Source: RGIG5050 sp045636065 (lineage in GTDB: Bacteria; Verrucomicrobiota; Kiritimatiellia; RFP12; UBA1067). Taken from it: a stretch of 64,000 nucleotides of DNA. Under the pieces are notes generated by a model that was not told the DNA's origin, ran no database searches, and saw only the letters and a list, made by a program, of their open reading frames with translations. The stretch is taken from the NCBI GenBank assembly GCA_045636065.1, contig JAZTWW010000026.1, forward strand, positions 45,431 to 109,430, given 5' to 3'. The translations under genes and the position numbers were made by a program. Positions within the stretch are counted from its first letter, which is position 1. Each line of letters opens with the position of its first letter. Shown here piece after piece: positions 35,491 through 44,656 of this stretch.

Positions 35491-36461
35491 GAGGGAATTG
35501 CTAGAACTGAATCGATCTTCGCGGCGAGGGCTCTATAGTCGCCTGCGGGGACGAGTTCCGCCCGGCCCTGGCATGCCTCGGGAAGCCCTCCCACGGCGAA
35601 GGCGACAACCTTCCGGCCAAGCGCCACCGCTTCCGCGGCGACAAGCCCGTAAGGCTCCTGCCAGAAGCTCGGAACGACAACGCACGCGGCCTTCGCCATC
35701 CAATCCTGCGGCCTCGCCCTGAAGCCGCGCCACCTGACGCGCCCTTCAAGCCCGAGCCGCGCGGCGAGCTGGCGAAGCTTCCCCTCCATGTTGCCTGTAC
35801 CTATCACATCAAGCGTCCACGGCCTGGAGGAAAGCGCCATCGCCTTCAAAAGGAGCTGTACGCCCTTGCCCCTTATAAGCTGCCCCGCAAAGAGGATGTC
35901 GATCCTTTCGGGGACGTCGGGATCGCCCACGCCGGATGCCCCGCCAAGCGAGGAGACATCGATCGCCGGAGGCTTCACCTCGATTATCTCCTCCGGGATG
36001 GAATTTGCGGCGAGTCTCGATTTCATGAACTTGGATATGACGACGATCCTCTTGAACTCCGACATCGCCCTTATCCGTCTCGACTGCGACATGACGCGCG
36101 AGAGCGCCGCCCTCCACGAGCGGCAGAGAGGCGCGCAGAATATGCAGGGCCAAAACCCGCCCGGTCTCGTGCAGTTGCGCCCGAGGGGAGTATAGGCGTA
36201 CGACCTAGGGCATATGGGCTCATGGTCGTGTACGTAGAAGACGGTCTTGTTTGCGGGGAAGCGCTCAAGAGTCGCTACATCCTTCGCCTTGTGTACTATT
36301 AGCTCGTCGTACTCCGCAAACGGGTCGTCGCCCTCGGGGATTGCCCCGAAGACGTCCACCTCGCAGCCCTCAGCGCGCAGCTCTGCGATCTGCCGCTCGG
36401 CGAATATCTCGATTCCGCCTCGTATCCCCGAGCTTTCAAGGTAGACGGCTATTCTACGCAT
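35487..36461 (-). CDS. GT4-family glycosyltransferase
   Basis: 324 aa. The C-terminal half has the GT-B donor site: I-L-F-A-G-Q-L-I-R-G-K-G-V, then a P-S-F-W-Q-E-P-Y-G-L-V-A-A-E-A segment holding the E-x7-E motif. The N-terminal acceptor domain contains a cysteine group (C-T-R-P-G-G-F-W-P-C-I-F-C-A-P-L-C) that suggests metal binding, as in some glycan-locus GT4 enzymes. The ATG at 36461 overlaps the pyruvyl transferase gene by 13 bases; upstream frame is Arg-rich noise. Last gene of the glycan locus; sugar specificity unknown. Confidence 0.9.
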   Translation of the reverse strand: MRRIAVYLESSGIRGGIEIFAERQIAELRAEGCEVDVFGAIPEGDDPFAEYDELIVHKAKDVATLERFPANKTVFYVHDHEPICPRSYAYTPLGRNCTRPGGFWPCIFCAPLCRSWRAALSRVMSQSRRIRAMSEFKRIVVISKFMKSRLAANSIPEEIIEVKPPAIDVSSLGGASGVGDPDVPERIDILFAGQLIRGKGVQLLLKAMALSSRPWTLDVIGTGNMEGKLRQLAARLGLEGRVRWRGFRARPQDWMAKAACVVVPSFWQEPYGLVAAEAVALGRKVVAFAVGGLPEACQGRAELVPAGDYRALAAKIDSVLAIPS

Positions 36462-37573
36462 TCGAGAAGCCTCCCGATGAAATCGCCTTTCGCTTCGTCG
36501 AACCTGTCCTGGAGCCTTTCGTACGCCTTGGCACGCACTTCGTCCCAGTTGCCACGCGAAGCGAGCGCGGCGAGGACATCCACCGTGACCTTGTCCCAGT
36601 CGCAGTCGTATACGCTTCCCTCGACGGTGCGATCGAAGTTGGCAAGCCAGTTGGCGAGCTTGGAGCCCCTTGCGATCCCGAGGATTGGGACTCCGGCATT
36701 CGCGGCGAGGATGAGAAGGTGGAGCCTGCTTGAGAGGACCACGCTGCAGCGCGACGCGGCCTCCATCACATCGGCGGGATCGGTCCCTTCGATGCACTCG
36801 ACACCGAGCGAATCGAGAAGCTGCCTGTCGGTCTTCGGGTTCATGGGGATTCCGAGGATGTCCGCGCCCGAGTCGCGCACTGCCTTGAGCATGCGCTTAA
36901 GGCCCTCCATGTCGCTCACCTGGCGCTGCGTCGATATGCAGATTCCAAGCCTTGGTGCGTCCTGCGGCTTCAAGTCCGAAGCAGCCGGCCTAAGCGCGAA
37001 AGCAGTGTCGACCGCGACGCCCGCCCCTCTAAAGCCCATCCGGGCAAGCACGGCGGCGCTCTCCCTGTCCCTGAGCCATACACCAGCGCACCTGGGAAGA
37101 AGGCGCGATATCCTGCGCTTCAGCTTGGACTTCAGGCGGTGTTCGTAGAGGCCCACAAGCCCGAACGCCGCAAGGACGCGTCTGCGCCTTCCGGCGGCCT
37201 TGAAGAATACGGGATTTAGCTCATCGTCCATCCCGACGCCCCATATGAACGAGGGCACCCTTTCGTCGAGTGCGGTCTCAAGAAGGTCGAGCGCCACATG
37301 CGGATAGTCGGAAAGCCCCGTCGCCCCGCACCAGATGTACGCATCGTGCCCCTTGAGCGCCTGGATGAACCCGAGACTGGGGACGCCAGCGAAGCCGAAC
37401 GCCGGCTCGACATCGACGCCAAGGCGCGAAGCCGTCGCCGGATCGGCCGTGGCGACCGTTATCGAAAGCGGCTCTTTGATCGACTTGCGCAGCATCGCAA
37501 CGACAGATTCGAGAATCGCCTCGTCGCCGATATTGTCGCATCCGAAAGGAACACCTCCAAGAAAAACCTTCAT
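36449..37573 (-). CDS. Polysaccharide pyruvyl transferase family protein
   Basis: 374 aa. Members add pyruvate ketals to cell-wall or exopolysaccharide sugars, or cap glycans (CsaB, WcaK). The start F-L-G-G-V-P-F-G-C-D-N-I-G-D-E-A-I-L is the family signature, with R-D-R-E-S in the middle and S-S-R-L-H-L-L-I-L-A near the C-terminus. It overlaps the nitroreductase-like gene by 4 bases; such pairs are common in capsule loci. Confidence 0.9.
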   Translation of the reverse strand: MKVFLGGVPFGCDNIGDEAILESVVAMLRKSIKEPLSITVATADPATASRLGVDVEPAFGFAGVPSLGFIQALKGHDAYIWCGATGLSDYPHVALDLLETALDERVPSFIWGVGMDDELNPVFFKAAGRRRRVLAAFGLVGLYEHRLKSKLKRRISRLLPRCAGVWLRDRESAAVLARMGFRGAGVAVDTAFALRPAASDLKPQDAPRLGICISTQRQVSDMEGLKRMLKAVRDSGADILGIPMNPKTDRQLLDSLGVECIEGTDPADVMEAASRCSVVLSSRLHLLILAANAGVPILGIARGSKLANWLANFDRTVEGSVYDCDWDKVTVDVLAALASRGNWDEVRAKAYERLQDRFDEAKGDFIGRLLECVE

Positions 37574-38559
37574 TCCCCGCCTCCCTTCACGATATTCACC
37601 TCTAGCGCCCTTCTTGGCGAAGCCGCCACGTCGAACTCCTCAGGTGCCATGCCGCAGGCGATCACCTGCACTATGGCCTCGCATCCGGGGATGCCGAGCA
37701 TCCTGTGCGCCTCCTCATCCACCTTGGGCGGAACGCTCCAGTGCAGGATGCAGTGCGCGATCCCGCAGTAGTGCAGGGCGTAGGAGAGGTTCATCACGTA
37801 TATGCCGCCATTGACGTACGCATCGTGCCGCTCCCACGCCCACCTGACGGCGGAGAGGTCCGACGTGACGATAAGGACCTTGTCGGCGTCGCCGCCGAAG
37901 CCGCGGGTCCCGCCCTGTATGGCAAAGAGCCTGTCCCTCAAGGAGTGGTCGCAGATCACATGCACGCGGGCGTGCTGCCTGTTGCACGCGCTTGGCGCGG
38001 TCCTTGCGATCTCAAGCGCCTCCTTGATGGCATCCATGGGGACCGGACCCTCGAAGTGCCTTACCACATGGCGCGAGGCGGCGAAGACGGGGAAGGGAGA
38101 TTCCTTCGCCGAGTAGAAATCGGCCCTTTTGACGTGCGGCTCCTTGGCAGGCTCAAGGGACGGCCTTGCCGCGAGGAACGTGTCGAGCCTCGGCATGGGC
38201 TCGGGCCAGTCGCGGTGCAGCTCCCTGTAGGCCTTGAGGACCGCCGCGGCATGGCCACACTGCGGATCGAAGCCGAAGCGGCGCTCGAAAGACTCGATGA
38301 GGTTTATGAGATGCACCACGGCCCCCTTCCCGAACCCGAGCCGCCGTCTCGGCATCGTAAGGCCCTTCTCGAGGACGTGATAGCCCATCACTATCTCTGC
38401 AAGGGCGGCCTCGCGCCTCTCGGGATGGAGAGCGCCTGCGCCTTTCATGAACTGGCGCCTATCGTAGGCGAACGCCTTTGACGCCTCGCGGCGGACCTTG
38501 AGGCGCGCCGCCGCGTCGATGATGCGCCTTGCAAGCCGCTTAAACTTGTCAACCGGCAT
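37570..38559 (-). CDS. Nitroreductase-like protein of the glycan locus
   Basis: 329 aa. Residues about 1-150 form a helical part with no known domain; residues about 160-315 match the flavin-dependent nitroreductase fold (S-R-H-V-V-R-H-F, R-T-A-P-S-A-C-N-R-Q, G-G-I-Y-V-M-N-L-S-Y-A-L). In polysaccharide loci such proteins occur beside pyruvyl transferases and may modify a sugar or a flavin-linked step; the reaction is unknown. Overlaps both neighbours. Confidence 0.78.
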   Translation of the reverse strand: MPVDKFKRLARRIIDAAARLKVRREASKAFAYDRRQFMKGAGALHPERREAALAEIVMGYHVLEKGLTMPRRRLGFGKGAVVHLINLIESFERRFGFDPQCGHAAAVLKAYRELHRDWPEPMPRLDTFLAARPSLEPAKEPHVKRADFYSAKESPFPVFAASRHVVRHFEGPVPMDAIKEALEIARTAPSACNRQHARVHVICDHSLRDRLFAIQGGTRGFGGDADKVLIVTSDLSAVRWAWERHDAYVNGGIYVMNLSYALHYCGIAHCILHWSVPPKVDEEAHRMLGIPGCEAIVQVIACGMAPEEFDVAASPRRALEVNIVKGGGE

Positions 38560-39451
38560 CTTGGGCCTCCTTCCGCACGGCGTCCTTCATCCCCTTGTAG
38601 TGGGATATCCTCTGGATGAGACGCCTTACCGGAGAAACCGGGATCTCGCCCCACGAGCGCGGTCTCGACGCCAGGTATGCCATGTCCCTCAGCGACTCCT
38701 TCCCGGCCGAAAGGATCTCCCTCAGGAGTGAAGGGTCGTCCTTGAATATCGTCCTGTCGGCCGCGCCCTCGCCCCTGAAGCGGCGCGCAAGCTCCTTCAA
38801 GGTATAGTTGTGCGAATGCTCGACGCGGGCATTGGCGGCGTAGACTATCTCGACGGGATCCACCGCCCGCCGCGAATTGCGCCACGTCCATTCGACGTCC
38901 TCCGAGAACTGTATCATCTCGTCGAACGGCGTTTCTACGAGAAGCCTTTTCCATGTCGCGGAGCTTGCAAGCGAGAAGAAGAACCGCCATTTCCTGTGGA
39001 CGCTCCCGTCGCCGAACGCCCTCTCGGAATCCTTCCTCACAAGCGCCGTCGCGTCGGCGCGCGGCAGCTGGTTCGCGAAGACGAACCTCGGCTTTGCGGG
39101 CGAATCGAGAAGAGGAGCCGTAAGCTCCTTAAGCCAGCCGTCATCGAGTGGGACCGCGTCTGAGTTGTTGAAGACGGCCATTTCGCCCTTCGCGTCGGCA
39201 ACAAGCGCATTGAGCGTCCGCCCCGGCTTGTATGGCCCGAGCGGCCTTTCGAAAAACCTCACAGGGTACCTTGAGGCGATCTCGTGCGTCGCGTCTGTCG
39301 AGCCGTCGTCGCACACCACCACCTCGAACTTGAACGGCACCTTCTGGGAGAAGATCCCGTCGAGGGTCCGTCCTATTATCGCCTCGTCGTTGCGCGCCCT
39401 TACAAGGACGCTCGCGAATGGCGCGTCTTTATCTTTCATTCCTTCTGTCAT
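38549..39451 (-). CDS. GT2-family glycosyltransferase
   Basis: 300 aa, GT-A fold. Motifs: V-R-A-R-N-D-E, V-V-C-D-D-G-S-T-D, a metal-binding type F-N-N-S-D-A, and F-S-E-D-V-E-W. Rhamnosyltransferase-like in style; no membrane segments, so it probably acts at the cytoplasmic face on a lipid-linked acceptor. It overlaps GH9 upstream (ATGA-type) and the nitroreductase gene downstream by 11 bases. Confidence 0.9.
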   Translation of the reverse strand: MTEGMKDKDAPFASVLVRARNDEAIIGRTLDGIFSQKVPFKFEVVVCDDGSTDATHEIASRYPVRFFERPLGPYKPGRTLNALVADAKGEMAVFNNSDAVPLDDGWLKELTAPLLDSPAKPRFVFANQLPRADATALVRKDSERAFGDGSVHRKWRFFFSLASSATWKRLLVETPFDEMIQFSEDVEWTWRNSRRAVDPVEIVYAANARVEHSHNYTLKELARRFRGEGAADRTIFKDDPSLLREILSAGKESLRDMAYLASRPRSWGEIPVSPVRRLIQRISHYKGMKDAVRKEAQDAG

Positions 39452-41565
39452 GGCAGCATCCAGTATCCCGGCAGTTTCCTCAAATCGTCTACAGGCGGCG
39501 GCAAAGGCTTTGGGGTCGTCCTTCCGGGAGAGGCCAAGTACCCCGTGACGCTCGCTGCGGGGGCTATCGTCTCCCAGACCGTATACTCGCTCGCGGCGAC
39601 GGTCTGGTTCTCGAGGTTACCCCATCTGCGCCAGATGGGCCACTTGATGGCCTCGTTCTTGTCGCCGGCCCAAACCATCTCGATCGCCTTCGGCGGTATG
39701 CCGTAGTTCCACCTGTAGGGCGTTATCCCGGGGACGTACTCTTCAATGCCGTCGACGTACGAGGGAAGGTCGAGGAACGCCACGGGATATACGCTCCCGA
39801 GCGCGCTCGTGAGCGTCGCCCCCTGCGGGTTGCATCCGTTGTGGAAATCGTTCGCGATGGAGGCCGCCTTAAGATACCTGTCCTCGCCCGTTATGCCGTG
39901 CGCGGCCAGGAGGTACTGCGCCCTTCTCAGCGGATGGCTCTGCCCCCAGCTCATCGAGTGGCACCAGCCCTTGCCGGGCGCCCACCACGGCGCGCGGTAG
40001 GCGTACGAGGAGTCGATCTGCCCGAGGATCTCCTTGGCGACGTTGACGGTGCGTTTCTCCCATCTTGAGAAGAACTCCGAAAGCTCCGGCGGATACCCGA
40101 AAGTCCTTTCGCCGGCGAAAAGGAGCGGTATCCAGTTCCAAGCGTTGCGCTTAACATCGTCGAGGATGCGCGGCATGTCCCCTTCAAGCGCGTCGAGGAA
40201 ACGCCTGTCGGACGTGAGTGCGTAGAGGTTCACGGCCGCCTTGACGAAATAGGCGCTCTGGAGCTTTTCGTCCTCGGTCCATTCGACGTCGCATGTCTCC
40301 GTGCCGAAGCGGCCCTTCTTGAACTCGAGCGTGAAGTACTCCCGCCTTGGCTTCGTGCCTACGGCGAAATCCCATGCGCGTATGGCCGAGTCGAGATACT
40401 TCTCCTTGAAGCTCTCGCCGCACCTTGCAATAAGCGAGGCGTGCGCCGCGTACATCATGGAGCTTCTTCTCGTGGCCTTCGCAAGCGCGTACTGCATCGT
40501 GTCGCTCTCGGCGACGTTCCCGGGAACGGGATGGCCCGTAGTCTCTATCCACGTCCCTACGCCGCCGCCCTTCTCCTGGCCGGCCAGAAGGTGCCTGAGG
40601 CCCCACTCGGCCTCGTCGAGGATGTCGGGGATTCCGTTTGCGCTCTCGGGGATCGCAAGCTGCCCGTCGTAGAAGTTCCCTGGGCGCATCAGGTATACGG
40701 CGATGAGGTCGTTCACGATATTTAGATGGAACGGCCTTCTGTCGTAGTCGGCCGCGTCATGCCATCCGCCTTCAAGCTCAAGCCTCTCGCCGCCTTCCCA
40801 GTCCGTCGTGCAGCGTATTACATCGAACCACTTCACCTTTCCGGAGAGCTTTCCGTCCTCCGAGGCGAAGCGCCCCCTGACGACGCTCCTGTGGCACGGC
40901 CCCGCCTTCCAGTGCGTGTACGGCTCCTCCTTGGCGATTCCGCACCGCTTCTGGTAGAGACCTAGCATATGCACCCTGAAAGCGTCCTCGGCGGCCTCGC
41001 GCGATATCCTGAAATCGATGCTCCTTCCTACGCCCGGGATGCGCAGGAAGTAGAGCCCCTCGCGCGTCACCTCCGAGAAGTCCATCTCGTACGTCTCCTC
41101 GCCGGTGAAAGGGACGCCCTCCTTGCTCTTCGTGTCCTCTACGCGCTTTATGGGCGGCTCCTGCGACTTGAAGACGCTCTCTCCCGTCGCCGCATCGACG
41201 AGTTCCCAGTTGGCGAGGCTTCCGTGCGGCTTCCACGCGCCAAGCTTAGGCCCCATCCATGCGCCTAGATACGCGTACTTCGGCGCATCTGGGAGGTATC
41301 CCACCTGGTTCACCTTGAATAGCGCGCTCGGCTCCTCCTCGCGATAGCAAGCGTAAGGCGTTCCAGAAACGAAGAAGCACGTGTGCATCACCCGCGCCTT
41401 AAGCTTCTTCTCAAGCGGATCCACAAGACCGTTCGGCCTTTTCCAGTATCCGTCCATGCTTGAAAGCGCATACCCTACGGCCGGCACGTCCGTCTGCAGG
41501 ACCGCCGTATAGGGATCGAGAAACCTTATCATCGCAACAGCACAGAGAATTGCGCCTGAACCCAT
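39448..41565 (-). CDS. GH9-family glycoside hydrolase
   Basis: 705 aa. An N-terminal Ig-like CelD_N domain (F-K-V-N-Q-V-G-Y-L-P-D-A) precedes the (alpha/alpha)6 catalytic domain with G-G-W-H-D-A-A-D-Y, where the aspartates act as base, and a late C-N-P-Q-G-A-T-L-T-S-A-L segment typical of GH9. The late acid is probably in S-E-Y-T-V-W-E. The ATG at 41565 has GGGGGTGG as ribosome site and overlaps the queH stop (TGATG). Residues 1-16 are hydrophobic, a possible anchor without clear cleavage site. Its position in a glycan-building operon suggests trimming of the cell's own glycan; cellulase activity is the alternative. Confidence 0.88.
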   Translation of the reverse strand: MGSGAILCAVAMIRFLDPYTAVLQTDVPAVGYALSSMDGYWKRPNGLVDPLEKKLKARVMHTCFFVSGTPYACYREEEPSALFKVNQVGYLPDAPKYAYLGAWMGPKLGAWKPHGSLANWELVDAATGESVFKSQEPPIKRVEDTKSKEGVPFTGEETYEMDFSEVTREGLYFLRIPGVGRSIDFRISREAAEDAFRVHMLGLYQKRCGIAKEEPYTHWKAGPCHRSVVRGRFASEDGKLSGKVKWFDVIRCTTDWEGGERLELEGGWHDAADYDRRPFHLNIVNDLIAVYLMRPGNFYDGQLAIPESANGIPDILDEAEWGLRHLLAGQEKGGGVGTWIETTGHPVPGNVAESDTMQYALAKATRRSSMMYAAHASLIARCGESFKEKYLDSAIRAWDFAVGTKPRREYFTLEFKKGRFGTETCDVEWTEDEKLQSAYFVKAAVNLYALTSDRRFLDALEGDMPRILDDVKRNAWNWIPLLFAGERTFGYPPELSEFFSRWEKRTVNVAKEILGQIDSSYAYRAPWWAPGKGWCHSMSWGQSHPLRRAQYLLAAHGITGEDRYLKAASIANDFHNGCNPQGATLTSALGSVYPVAFLDLPSYVDGIEEYVPGITPYRWNYGIPPKAIEMVWAGDKNEAIKWPIWRRWGNLENQTVAASEYTVWETIAPAASVTGYLASPGRTTPKPLPPPVDDLRKLPGYWMLP

Positions 41566-42122
41566 CAGCCACCCCCTTCCCCGCCTTTCGCGCCGCGCCT
41601 CGAAAACTCGCATCCGCACCAGCTCTGCCTGTAGAGCCCGAGCTCGGCCGCGCGCGCAAGGCTTTTAAGGAATCCGTCCTTCTTCTTGAAATCGATCTCC
41701 AGAAACGGGCAGCCGGCGCTTTCGACCTCGTGTCCGCACGAGAATATCGCCGGGCTCACCTTGTGCGGGCTCACGGTGAGGCTTGTCGTGAATGCGTCGA
41801 ACCCGTGCTCCTCCGCGAAGCGGGCCGTCCTTTCCAGGTTGTACCTGAAGCACCTGAGGCACCGCTCCCCCTTCTCCGGCTCGTTCTCGAAGCCCTTGGC
41901 GACCTTCTCAAGCCAGTCGCCGTGGCCGGGGGCGTCGACATATAGCTCCACGCCCTCCGCCTCCGCGAGAGTCGCCGCGTTCTTCGCCCGCTTGAGGAAC
42001 TCCTCGTGAGGCGCAATGTTCGAGTTGCTGAAGAACATCGCCGCCTCGTGGCCGCGCGCCTTCAGTTCCGGCACGCATGCGCTTGCACAGGGCCCGCAGC
42101 AGGTGTGGAGGAGAACCTTCAT
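41565..42122 (-). CDS. queH: Epoxyqueuosine reductase QueH
   Basis: Reduces epoxyqueuosine to queuosine in tRNA, without cobalamin (unlike QueG). 185 aa. The cysteine motifs of the family are all seen: L-H-T-C-C-G-P-C-A near the N-terminus, C-L-R-C-F in the middle and S-W-C-G-C-E-F-S near the C-terminus; they hold a 4Fe-4S cluster and a second metal site. queF at 4882 belongs to the same pathway. Confidence 0.95.
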   Translation of the reverse strand: MKVLLHTCCGPCASACVPELKARGHEAAMFFSNSNIAPHEEFLKRAKNAATLAEAEGVELYVDAPGHGDWLEKVAKGFENEPEKGERCLRCFRYNLERTARFAEEHGFDAFTTSLTVSPHKVSPAIFSCGHEVESAGCPFLEIDFKKKDGFLKSLARAAELGLYRQSWCGCEFSRRGAKGGEGGG

Positions 42123-42128
42123 CGCGTC

Positions 42129-42923
42129 CTATGCGCCCTCCATCACGTTTTTAGCGAGATCGCAGATGACGTCGATCGCTGGATCGGATGTGATCTCCTT
42201 GAGGAACCTGCGCCTGAACTCGAGATGTCCGCGCCTCGCGGCGAGACGGCGCGACGAGGCGTAGTTGAGCCCGCATATCATCCACCCCACCTGGATGAGG
42301 ATGAAATCAGGGAGCGATGCGATGGCTCCATAGTCCACCGGCCTTTTAGCGAGTATGGCCTCGATGACCGCCTTTGAGGGCGGGAGGCCCGGGGTGAGGT
42401 TCCAGAACTCGCGCGAACCGGTGCGCCAGTCGCAAGTCGTGACCCTCTCTTCGAGGACGCGGAAGATGTCGAGCTTGTCGGCGTCGCGAACGACCTTGGA
42501 CGCCGTAAGCGTGAGATCGTCCATGCCGCCAGGGATCTCGCGGCGGTTGTGGACGAGGACGGCCTTAAGAATCGCCTGTGCCTCGCCTTCGCAGACGCCG
42601 CACTTCTCAAGCCATCCCCTCTCCTTTACGATCTCGTGCGAGAAGACTGCGTGGTCCACGCTATCGACGTCGCGGAAAGTGTTGAACCTCTTGAGCTGCT
42701 CGTAGCGGCCCGTGTCGTGGAGAAGCGCCGCCGCCTCGCACACAAGGCGCGTATTGCCGTCGAAGCCCTCCTCCGTTGCGATTGCGATGGCGTTAGCGAC
42801 CACAAGGCCCGTGTGCTTGAGCTTTAGCTCCATCATCTCCGGAAGACTGCCGTCAGCTCCCCTGTACGTATCGACGTACGAGCCGTAGAGGACCTTAAGC
42901 GAGCGAAGCGATTCTTCAGTCAT
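42129..42923 (-). CDS. HD-domain phosphohydrolase
   Basis: 264 aa. HD-type metal ligands: L-K-H-T near residue 36, A-A-L-L-H-D-T-G-R-Y near 68, a further histidine (V-D-H-A-V-F-S-H), and V-R-D-A-D-K-L-D-I-F near 145. This is the pattern of metal-dependent phosphohydrolases acting on nucleotides or related phosphate esters; the substrate cannot be read. The start overlaps the preceding gene by 8 bases. Confidence 0.88.
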   Translation of the reverse strand: MTEESLRSLKVLYGSYVDTYRGADGSLPEMMELKLKHTGLVVANAIAIATEEGFDGNTRLVCEAAALLHDTGRYEQLKRFNTFRDVDSVDHAVFSHEIVKERGWLEKCGVCEGEAQAILKAVLVHNRREIPGGMDDLTLTASKVVRDADKLDIFRVLEERVTTCDWRTGSREFWNLTPGLPPSKAVIEAILAKRPVDYGAIASLPDFILIQVGWMICGLNYASSRRLAARRGHLEFRRRFLKEITSDPAIDVICDLAKNVMEGA

Positions 42924-43464
42924 CCTGAGCCTCCTCCTTTGCGCTGACCTCGGCCAGCGTCTCCGTGCCGCTTAAAAGCGCCACCACCTGGTTCTGCACC
43001 TCGGAAAGGTTCTCGAGCCTAATGCGAGGATCGGGCACTATGAAGCTCTCGCCCGTCTTGCGGTGCTCGTATATGCGGATCAGGGACTTGTCCTCCCGCT
43101 CCTTGACTCCGCGCTCCACGAGCGTCTTGCCGCGCTCGAGCATCACCGCGAGGACGTACACCACGTTCTTCATCGCGGGATCCTCAAGCTGTATGAGATG
43201 CCTCAAAAGCTCGTCGGCCGTCTCCTTCTTTATGGGCTCCTTCTTCGCGTCCGGCGGAGGCGGAGCCTCATAGACGCTCTCCCAGAGGCTGAACGGCTCC
43301 CAGTCGCGGTGCATCTGCTTCCAGCACGCGGGGTGCGCGTCAAGCCTTTCGTAGGAGCCGTTCACCGCCCTGAGCGCGCTTATGACGGGCGACTTGTCCT
43401 TGAGCGCCTCGCCGCACACTCCGCACACGTGGGCGCGGCTTCTTATGTTCCATTCCTGCGCCAT
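42916..43464 (-). CDS. Conserved hypothetical protein with putative zinc site
   Basis: 182 aa, not recognised. A possible zinc site is C14-x2-C17 with H-P-A-C-W further on (near residues 44-48). The middle is helical (L-L-R-H-L-I-Q-L-E-D, then V-V-Y-V-L-A-V-M-L-E-R) and the end is acidic. Similar small proteins with C-x2-C and an H-P-x-C-W segment occur in planctomycetes and relatives. It lies 3 bases from the aminotransferase gene and overlaps the HD gene. Confidence 0.55.
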   Translation of the reverse strand: MAQEWNIRSRAHVCGVCGEALKDKSPVISALRAVNGSYERLDAHPACWKQMHRDWEPFSLWESVYEAPPPPDAKKEPIKKETADELLRHLIQLEDPAMKNVVYVLAVMLERGKTLVERGVKEREDKSLIRIYEHRKTGESFIVPDPRIRLENLSEVQNQVVALLSGTETLAEVSAKEEAQDD

Positions 43465-43467
43465 CTT

Positions 43468-44646
43468 CTAGCCTCTCAGATCCCTTGCGAACGCGGCGAT
43501 CCTCTCAGCCGCCGTCTTGAGACGGTCCATCCCCGTAGCGTAGGAGCACCTTATGTACCCCTCTCCGCACGCGCCGAAAGCGCAACCTGGAACGACGGCC
43601 ACGTCGCGCTCTAGAAGGCGCATCGCGAACGTCTGCGAATCGAGCCCCGTGGAGCGAATGTCGGCGAAAGCATAGAACGCGCCTTTTGGAAGGAGCGTTT
43701 CAAGCCCGCACTCGTTGAGGCTCGCGACGAGGAAGTTCCTGCGGCGACGGTACTCGTCGCGCATGGCGTCCACGTCCTGGTCGCCGTGGTCCATCGCCTC
43801 CACGCCGGCGAACTGCGAGAGCGTCGGCGCGCTCATTATCCCGTACTGGTGGATCTTCATCATCATGTCGATAACATCCACGGGGCCGCACGCGTATCCG
43901 AGGCGGAAGCCCGTCATCGCCCAGCTCTTGGAGAAGCCGTTGAGGATCACGACCCTGTCGGCGTACTCGGGGAAGTTGGCGAAGCTTGGCGGCGCCTTGA
44001 CGCTCTCGTCGTCGTAGACGAGTTCGGAGTACACCTCGTCGGAGAGGATGAGGATGTCGTGCCGCCTGGCGAACTCGCATATCTCCTTAATGTCGTCACG
44101 GGAGAGGACGGCGCCAGTCGGGTTGCACGGGAAGTTGAGAAGGATCGCCTTCGTCTTTGGCGTCACCTTCCTTTCGAGATCTTCGACAGTAAGGCGGAAG
44201 CCGTCCTTTGCGCGCGTCTCGACGGCGACTGGCACTCCGTGCGCAAGGCGGATCGTCGCCGCGTAGCTCACGAAGCAGGGCTCGTGGTAGAGTATCTCGT
44301 CACCCGGTTCCGTGACAGCCCTTATCGCCGCATCGATCGCCTCCGATACGCCCACCGTGACGAGAACCTGGTCGCGCCAGTCGAACGACGCCGAGAAGCG
44401 CCTTTTGAGGTAGCGGCATATGGCCTCGCGCAGCTGGGGCGTGCCGAGGTTCGAGGTGTAGTGCGTGGCCCCCTCCTTTACGCCCTGCTCCACAGCCCTA
44501 AGGATGTGCCACGGGGTGTTGAAGTCGGGCTCGCCGACGCCGAGCGAGACGATGTCGCGCCTTTGCGCAACGATGTCGAAGAAGGCGCGGATGCCGCTTT
44601 TGGGGAGGGCGGCGACGTGCTCCGCTGTAAAGGTTCTGCGTGGCAT
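43468..44646 (-). CDS. PLP-dependent class I/II aminotransferase
   Basis: 392 aa. PLP-binding motifs: N-F-P-C-N-P-T-G, S-D-E-V-Y-S-E-L, and the lysine in N-G-F-S-K-S-W-A-M-T-G, with the substrate arginine in I-R-C-S-Y-A. The family includes aspartate, aromatic and alanine aminotransferases; the sequence style is of PatA/AspC-like group. It follows the Lrp-type regulator gene by 10 bases, which probably controls it. Confidence 0.93.
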   Translation of the reverse strand: MPRRTFTAEHVAALPKSGIRAFFDIVAQRRDIVSLGVGEPDFNTPWHILRAVEQGVKEGATHYTSNLGTPQLREAICRYLKRRFSASFDWRDQVLVTVGVSEAIDAAIRAVTEPGDEILYHEPCFVSYAATIRLAHGVPVAVETRAKDGFRLTVEDLERKVTPKTKAILLNFPCNPTGAVLSRDDIKEICEFARRHDILILSDEVYSELVYDDESVKAPPSFANFPEYADRVVILNGFSKSWAMTGFRLGYACGPVDVIDMMMKIHQYGIMSAPTLSQFAGVEAMDHGDQDVDAMRDEYRRRRNFLVASLNECGLETLLPKGAFYAFADIRSTGLDSQTFAMRLLERDVAVVPGCAFGACGEGYIRCSYATGMDRLKTAAERIAAFARDLRG

Positions 44647-44656
44647 CTCGTTCTTC

